Below the pieces are notes generated by a model. It ran no database searches. It saw only the letters and a program-made list of their open reading frames with translations, and was not told where the DNA came from. This document shows positions 58,201 to 64,000 of a DNA stretch of 64,000 nt, in pieces. Source of the stretch: Solea solea (lineage: Eukaryota > Chordata > Actinopteri > Pleuronectiformes > Soleidae); contig NC_081143.1 of NCBI RefSeq assembly GCF_958295425.1, positions 17,261,016-17,325,015 on the forward strand, written 5' to 3'. A program made the position numbers and the translations under genes. How positions within the stretch are numbered: position 1 is the first letter of the stretch; each line of letters begins with the position of its first letter.

Positions 58201-59268
58201 TATCAGCAGCAATTAATACAACTGTATAGCAGACGCCTGTAGTTTGAAGAATACAATTGACAATTTTAATGATGCATGCTGGGTATTTTCTTGCCTTTAC
58301 TTTAACCCTAGATGAATTCTATGACATAAAACGGTGCAGAAAAGTGTGCTTTCCTACATCTTATGGGGCACTGTCTTTCTTCCACAAACAATGCCAGTGT
58401 TGAACGTACAGTGCAATGCCCGCAGCTACATTTTCAGGGTTGTTGCATGTTAATGACTTTTTGCAGGTTGCATACTGGGACGTTTATGACGGCTCCACCA
58501 TCAGAGAACTGGAGGGCTCTCAGTCTGGGGCCATCAACGACATGCACATCTCACATGATGGCAAACACTTTGTGACAGGTATGGACCATTACACATCTGC
58601 TGCTTACTACGTTACGCATTGCGCGCGTTTAACTATCAGTGCAATTTAACCAAAAGTGAATAATAGAATTTTGGGTATATGAGCATATATGAGCATTTAT
58701 TGCTGGGTCACATGGTTTGGTGTAGTGCTTAGCACTCTTGCCTTTGGACCAAAGTGTGTGCGTGGGTTTTCTCCGGTTTCCACAGTCCGAAAACATGCAA
58801 TATGGGGGATTAGTTAAATTGGACACTCTAAATTAACCATAGGTGAGAGTGGATGTTTGTTTGTCTCTGTGTCCCTGTGATGGACTAGTGATGTGTCCCC
58901 CACCTACCTATCACCCTGGGTCAGCTGAGATTGGCACAGCTCCCCCCACTGCCCCTCATGTGGATGGATGGATGGATGGTTTATTTCTGAAACATGATCA
59001 TGATGCTGCTTTTATTGACAGAACTGTATACAGATGACAGATTTTTTTTTTTCATCTTGGACTTTCTGATCCTCTTTTAATACCAGGTGGAGATGACAAG
59101 TTGGTGAAAGTGTGGGATTACATGGAAGGTGTAGTAACCCACATAGGAATCGCCCATGGCGGTTCTATCACCAGCATTGGGATCTGCTCCAATAACCGCA
59201 CCTTAGTCAGCACGAGTGCAGATGGAGCCATCCTACGTTGGAGATTCCCTCACCCTCCTTCCTCCTAA
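49261..59268 (+). CDS. cfap52: Cilia- and flagella-associated protein 52 (WDR16), 618 aa, complete
   Basis: Fourteen coding exons: 49261-49321, 49970-50169, 50866-51002, 51091-51219, 51308-51407, 51502-51618, 51892-51992, 52167-52337, 52798-52946, 53129-53274, 53855-54003, 55080-55182, 58467-58578, 59087-59268; 1,857 nt in frame. It is a WD40-repeat axonemal protein (two propellers in the family), a microtubule inner protein of motile cilia needed for sperm flagella and left-right patterning. Supporting blocks include LELEAVIGFNG, GEYIASGQVNFMGFK, LAFSPNDKYLVSLGG, LRVWELDLANRKI, ELFATCSGEDIRLWH, AHRMGVTAIAGT, CYHPEEYQIITSGT and DGAILRWRFP. Length is near the human 620. One residue is missing relative to human just before CIIWDIV (exon 11). 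AATAAA is at 59466. Expected expression: multiciliated cells, consistent with the X-box. Confidence 0.97.
50246..50420. repeat. Imperfect tandem duplication, period 87 bp
   Basis: CAGCCATTTTGA recurs at 50246 and 50333, each followed at similar spacing by TCACAGGTGT and by AATGATG. It lies in cfap52 intron 2. Confidence 0.7.
50470..50640. mobile_element. Partial copy of a common teleost MITE
   Basis: AGAGCTGAAACAATTACTCAA with ATTGACTATTCATCGATTAT and AATTAACCGTCAACTCTTTT is the terminal region of a repeat whose other half type is seen at 56400-56700. Non-autonomous. Confidence 0.55.
53595..53645 (+). repeat. Fragment of a teleost interspersed repeat
   Basis: AGTACTTTTATTGATCCCCC ATGGGGAAATTC is a motif I recall from the ends of common fish retroposons. 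Only about 50 bp, in cfap52 intron 10. Confidence 0.4.
55183..58466 (+). other. Longest cfap52 intron
   Basis: 3.3 kb between the last two propeller-coding blocks. It holds short GA and TC arrays (55820-55841, 55964-55983) and the MITE at 56400-56700. Nothing else was recognised. Confidence 0.7.
56400..56700. mobile_element. Teleost MITE with AATCGATTA-type ends
   Basis: The left end has TATTATTAATCGATTATGG and the right end has GATGAATCGATACTG followed by TTTAGTTGCAGC. Between them come the blocks GAATATGTTCTGGTTTCATT and CCAACATTTTATGGACCAAA, which I recognise from an abundant fish repeat. Confidence 0.6.
58706..58979 (+). mobile_element. tRNA-derived SINE with target duplication
   Basis: The head TTTGGTGTAGTGCTTAGCAC resembles a tRNA box A. 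The body has GTGGGTTTTCTCCGGTTTCC, ACTCTAAATTAACC and CCTGTGATGGACTAGTG; the tail is (ATGG)n. It is flanked by TTTATTGCTG (58696-58705) and TTTATTTCTG (58980-58989), a 10-bp duplication with one mismatch. It lies in cfap52 intron 13. Confidence 0.85.
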
Positions 59269-60435
59269 TGTGACAACCGCTTGAAGCAACCCAAACGTTT
59301 ACCACCACACTTACGTATAATCACATTTACTGTTGCAGTTCTCCTTTAATCTGTCTCTATGACATTGTAATGAGAACCTAACAGTCTGACATTAACACGG
59401 CAGAATGAGTTTTAATAATGAATGTAATTCGACGACTACAGGTCTATAAAGTTGATTCCTTTTCCAATAAAGGACAGAATTGAAAGGATGAAACATTTTC
59501 AGTAGTACAGTCTCTCGGATGTTAATTCCTCAGCAGAGGAATTCTGCATCTACAGACTGTTTGATAATGGCATACTTTCACAGGGCTATATGATTCAGTA
59601 CATTAAATACATATGCCACTTAGAAGTGATTTGTCTGACTAGTGTTGTAGAGATGAGGCAGAGGCTCAGATTCATGACACTTCTGTCAGCTCATCTATCA
59701 GCAGTGATTCCCTGAAAGATACTCGTTAAAGAGCGAAGCGCTGTACAACAAAGTGCCTCTCCGACTGTCTCGGGTCTAAACCCATTCTCCTCATTATTCT
59801 TCTCTGTGGCTTATCTGAATAATTAATAGCTCACCCCTGCTTCCCCCCCAAAAAGTAAAATAACAAACCTACATTACAAACTAAGTCAGCAAAAACATCC
59901 CTGGATCAGTAAAATAGGGCATCTTGGTCTTTACTCTTTTCCACCCTGCTAAAGAAAGTAAACATCTACAGTGCGTTTGAAAGGACACAAACACATTGCT
60001 TGTTATGATGGTTTATCACATGTGTGAGTTTCCTAACTGGCCTTATAGCATTACAGAAATGATATAACGTACTGGATGAGGCCCCGGTGATCTTTTTCAA
60101 TAAATCGGTACATCTGCTTCAATAAATCCAATTTTTAGTACTGGTGAGCTGTGAAATTAAGCTTCCAATGATTAGAATCTGGATTTAGGGTAATGAACAC
60201 GCTGGATCCCCACAAATAGACCCAATGGTTCTTTAATAGCCATGTCACTCACTTTGTGGAACTTTAAGGTGTATTAGCAGCAGCATTAATGTGCCTGGAG
60301 GCAGAGTTTTTAATGAATAAAACTGTGAAAATCATACATATATCACACCCTGTGGCAGCAATAGGAACATACTTTGGTGATATTTAGTGTTATAGGTGGC
60401 CATGAAAAGGTTTAGATATATGGTCATACACTAAA

Positions 60436-60580
60436 TGTGGACACTAAATGTGAGAGTGAATGGTTCTCTATATTTGCGATGGACTGGCGACCTGTCCAGA
60501 TTGTACCCCGCCTTTCACCCCATATCAGCTGGGATTGGCTTCAGCCATGTGAAGGATAAAGTGGTAGACCGTAAATGAAA
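60436..60580 (+). mobile_element. 3' half of the same SINE family
   Basis: GCGATGGACTGGCGACCTGT, CCCCGCCTTTCACCCCAT and CAGCTGGGATTGGCTTCAG align with the body of the SINE at 58706. The head and simple tail are missing. Confidence 0.7.
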
Positions 60581-61040
60581 ATCATCTCTTTTTGTGATAT
60601 TTATAGGTTATTAGCTAAATATCTAACCTACTACCTTTAAGTATGTTTAAATCTATAGGTTCTTTAGGCTTATGTAAAGTACATAAAAATGCTTACACTG
60701 CCCTCATGACCACAAACCAGCCTATGCATGCATTATGCATTTTGAAGCAGATGTTGACGACACAAATAACAAAAAAAATGCATCATTTCCGGGTTCTGGT
60801 ACCTTTCTGCTGACTCTGCGAAGGACGGGGACAGGACTGGACAGAGCGACATAGCACTGCTGATGATAAACACAGCTATCAAAGAATTTGTGACATCTAC
60901 TGAGGCAAAAAGTTGCGACAAAAAGTGGACCTCGTCACTCACTCCTCCCTTTCCCATACATATTAGGTGCACATGGGGAACTATAGTGGCATTAGCACAC
61001 CAGAAAGAATGTCATTCATCCCTGTTTGCATATTAAAGAT

Positions 61041-61147
61041 GAGGTGGGAGATTATTTTATATACGTATATATATGTATATATGTATATATACTGTATATA
61101 TATATATATTTATTTATATATATAAATGCGGGTATATATTTATTTAT

Positions 61148-61181
<34 letters not shown>

Positions 61182-61194
61182 AATCTCCCACCTC
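61041..61194. repeat. Large palindrome with AT-rich core
   Basis: The arms GAGGTGGGAGATTAT (61041-61055) and its exact complement (61180-61194) enclose about 124 bp of TATATA-type sequence that is itself self-complementary. Whole-length cruciform or hairpin formation is possible. Confidence 0.9.
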
Positions 61195-61853
61195 ACCATG
61201 TATAATCTAGACATAAAAAAAGAGAGCTTTGGTCGTGCAGGAGGCAGCTTGAGGCCACAGTGATAACTCATTGGCCAATTAAAGACAGTTACTTCCTTGT
61301 AACCAGTGTGTTAAACAATACATGCAAAGTTTCTGTCTACAATTAGTGCTTTGTTGTGACATTATTTATTTCTGATACTAAATGTCGTGATCCAGGTGAC
61401 ACGCAGGTTAATTTAATTCATGTCTTGGGGGGCGGGTATTGGAGGGGAACCTCCAGACAGACACTTGTTCATTGTGGCTCCACAGACGGGAGGGAGGGAG
61501 GGAGGGATGGATAGTGAGAGGAGAGTACAGACTCAGAGCGGAGAGCCGTCGATGAGGAAGTGCGACTCAACCTGCGGCGAGGAGGGAAAGAAACGGCTCG
61601 TCTCTGTAGTTCCTGGAAGGAGCGTGTCACCAAACACGGCGTGAAGACTGGTGACAACAACACCGGGAATATTACCGAGGATGTCAACAGAATGAAACCA
61701 GCAACTGACTGGCGCCGCCACAGCGGTAAAGGGTTTGTGGAGAGAAGGAAAGTGAGAGAGGAAGAAGAGGAGGAGGAGGAGGAGGGGTAGACAGGCTGGC
61801 AGACAGGTGCGACTCTCCAGCCTGTTCCGTTTTCTCTCGGTACTAGTACAGCC

Positions 61854-62480
61854 ATGGATACCCGCAAGGAGAATAAGGCGAGAAAACAACCCATGAAACC
61901 CAAATCGACAACGCGAAAAGAGAAGAAATACAAAACCGGGAGGTTTATGAGGAGGAAATCGTTGCGCTCTTTTGGGAATTTCATGGGAAGGATCCTTAAA
62001 ACTTTGGGCACTTTGAGGCACTTTGGAAACGCGGAATCTCCGGACGCAGAGGACGACGACGGCGGCTTCGGGCAAAGCGCTTCTTCTTCTGGGGGTTTCA
62101 AAGACGACTGTTCCCATGGCCCCAGAGAGGGAGCCGTGAAGAAGAGCTCCTCCACGGTGTCCTCGCACGGCTCCGTGAAGGAGAGGCTGTCGTGGTGCTA
62201 CGGCGACAAGACCCCCGGAGTGCTGGGTCTGAAGAACCACGGCAACACCTGTTTCATGAACGCCGTGGTTCAGTGCCTGAGCAACACGGACCTGCTGGCC
62301 GAATACCTCGGGCTGGAGCAGTACAAGTCGGATATTATGGGCCAACAAGGAAGGGTGAACGGTGAGCTGAAGGCAGAGGCGGCTCAGACCGCCCGTGGAG
62401 AAGTGACGGAGCATCTGGCGTCTCTGGTGCGAGGGCTGTGGACGCTGGAGTACACGCCTCACCTGTCCGTGGAATTCAAG
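61854..62480 (+). CDS. usp43: Ubiquitin-specific protease 43, first coding exon (partial gene)
   Basis: The exon has 209 codons from the ATG at 61854 to a GTGAGC donor at 62481; the rest is to the right of the window. A Lys/Arg-rich N-terminus (residues 1-45) and an acidic-serine stretch lead to the USP Cys box GLKNHGNTCFMNAVVQCL, with nucleophile C133. SNTDLLAEYLGLEQYKSDI, RGEVTEHLASLVRGLWTLEY and LSVEFK follow, as in USP43. The His box must lie in later exons. The enzyme removes ubiquitin from substrates by thiol hydrolysis. Position right after cfap52 on the same strand matches human gene order. Confidence 0.93.
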
Positions 62481-64000
62481 GTGAGCACTGACACAGTAGC
62501 AGCGAGCAAGGGACTGGGAGACCCTACTTCATTCATATTCCATGTGTTTAAATAAAGGTTAACCATGGATCTCAATGTGTTTGACCAAACTGAAGTTTCT
62601 GCTGTGCTAAAGTTTATTACATTTTTATTCATTAGATGTAGGGCCTAACACAGGGGTGTCAGGGGCCAGATACAGCACAATTTGATCTCAAGTGGGCCAG
62701 ACCTGGGAAATAATAGCATCATTAAAAGAACTTTACATTTAATGAAGTGTCTTTTAACAAAAGATGAAATTTATTGAGAAAAACAAGTGGAATTTCAACA
62801 ATATTATGCTTTATGTGCATTACAACGTACAGATCACAGTGGATCTACAAAGGCCCAAACATTTAGTCACAGGTGTCTGGAATGGAAAAAAAAAAAGTAT
62901 TTCACATTTTAACAAACTCATCCCTGGGCCAGATTGGACCCTCGGGTGGTCCGGTTCTTGCCTGTGAGCCGTCTGTTTGACACCCCTGGCCTAGCATGTT
63001 ATCATGATACAAGATTTTCAATACATACAGAAAATGATCACGACAAATAATACTAATACTACTACTAATAATAATAATAATTATAAATACTCCTGACTTG
63101 AAGTTGAATAAATGACTTTGTCCTGAAGAGGTGACAAATACAAGAAATTCATGTTAGGACAGTGCACTTCCAGAGATGAGGTTCTGCCTGATTAGGACAA
63201 GGTCTTCACGAGGACTAAAGGGTCCTGACAAATATCAGTGAGGAGAGGTTCTCGAGAAGAAAGTAACAGTAAATGTTTACCTCATTCAAACCATGAATAC
63301 ACGGATAAAGAGATATAATTGTCAGGCTACATTAATGACTGAAGAGAGGGACCAGTTTGTCTTGCGTTTGGCAATAAACAGGCTCATACCAACACAGCAG
63401 GTGTCGTCTATTATATAATGGTAATAAGTGTTCAGTATTACCAACTACTACGGCCTGAAATGTTGGCAGAAAAAACGTTTGAATACATGTATCAGGTATG
63501 CACGTCGCTGAATGTAGCTCAGAGGGCAAAGGTCAACTTCCGTGAATAATTCGTCTGGTGGCAGAGTTGTAAGAAAAACAAAACCCTTATCACTTTGCCT
63601 CATTTTATTATTGTTTGTTGAAGCAGTGGCAGGTCTGTGTGGTTACTGATTACACGCAGGTCGCAGTGTGCCTTCGCTCGCGTGGTCATGAGTCTTCAGG
63701 TGGTTTGTCTGCATTCCCCGGCTGTCAAGTGGAGGGTGGGGGACTCACCCACACAAACTGTTATTGCGCGTGATAGTAGCGGCAGAGGCTGTGTTCCCAA
63801 TGCACAAACGCCAGCGAAATATCCGTAAGTTAAATGAACATGCGGCTGCGCACTGAGACACAGAGGTCATCTAGTGGCCTTCCCCCCCCCTCGAGGCTTT
63901 AGCAGATCACGGTCAACGAGCAGACTCACTGAGTAGTAACTACTTTTACTGAAATACACACACAATCACTGTTCTGTTTGTACACGGGACAGTGAATTTG
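62481..64000 (+). other. usp43 intron 1 (part)
   Basis: It contains one complete short hAT element. No second exon was recognised before the edge. Confidence 0.7.
62651..62988. mobile_element. Non-autonomous hAT element, 338 bp, with target duplication
   Basis: Terminal inverted repeats are CAGGGGTGTCA and TGACACCCCTG. The flanking octamers GCCTAACA (62643-62650) and GCCTAGCA (62989-62996) differ at one base. Internal GGGCCAGA motifs are typical. No transposase ORF. Confidence 0.85.

Larger units (their letters stand above)
59269..61853. other. cfap52-usp43 intergenic region
   Basis: The cfap52 3' UTR, a SINE fragment, an AT-rich palindrome (61041-61194) and the usp43 5' UTR/promoter, which becomes GC-richer and purine-rich from about 61420. 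Confidence 0.6.

Noticed and set aside
58706..58745. tRNA-like sequence
   Set aside because: It is the head of a SINE with body, simple tail and target duplication; no complete cloverleaf.
61469..62462. Two long minus-strand ORFs opposite usp43 exon 1
   Set aside because: They are shadows of a GC-rich coding exon; the plus strand carries the recognised USP Cys box.

Overview
The window is vertebrate nuclear DNA and reads as a ray-finned (teleost) fish genome. It has short exons with GT/AG borders, long AT-rich introns, and teleost-type repeats (tRNA-derived SINE, hAT-type and Kolobok-type relics, L2-like LINE tails). Its gene order, STX8 - (TBC1D24-like) - (zinc finger) - CFAP52 - USP43, keeps the STX8-CFAP52-USP43 block known from human 17p13.1. 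Gene models were built by eye from splice sites and reading frame; every junction used keeps the frame.

Layout. (1) 1-36.7 kb, minus strand: stx8, a Qc-SNARE gene, seven of its exons in the window. Its membrane-anchor exon lies beyond the left edge. Its sixth intron is about 29 kb and is packed with repeats. (2) 11,807-18,248, plus strand, inside that intron: an endogenous retrovirus with two 1,088-bp LTRs that I read as identical. It has a tRNA-Trp-type primer site, a candidate splice donor, a frameshifted gag, an in-frame amber codon between gag and pol, a pol lacking everything between the reverse-transcriptase active site and the middle of integrase, and env debris. (3) 38.4-42.3 kb, plus: an eleven-exon TBC + TLDc gene (TBC1D24-like, 731 aa), head-to-head with stx8. 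(4) 45.9-47.2 kb, plus: an eleven-finger C2H2 protein of 383 aa. (5) 49.3-59.3 kb, plus: complete cfap52 (14 coding exons, 618 aa) with an RFX X-box about 170 bp upstream. (6) 61.9 kb to the right edge, plus: the first coding exon of usp43 with the catalytic Cys box.

The host genes do not form a pathway. They cover endosomal SNARE fusion (stx8), TBC/TLDc membrane trafficking or oxidative-stress function, transcription, the ciliary axoneme (cfap52) and deubiquitination (usp43). The most unusual object is the retrovirus: its LTRs suggest recent insertion, yet its coding region is already broken, so it was probably copied by proteins supplied in trans. I found no CRISPR array, no rRNA, no free-standing tRNA gene and nothing prokaryotic.
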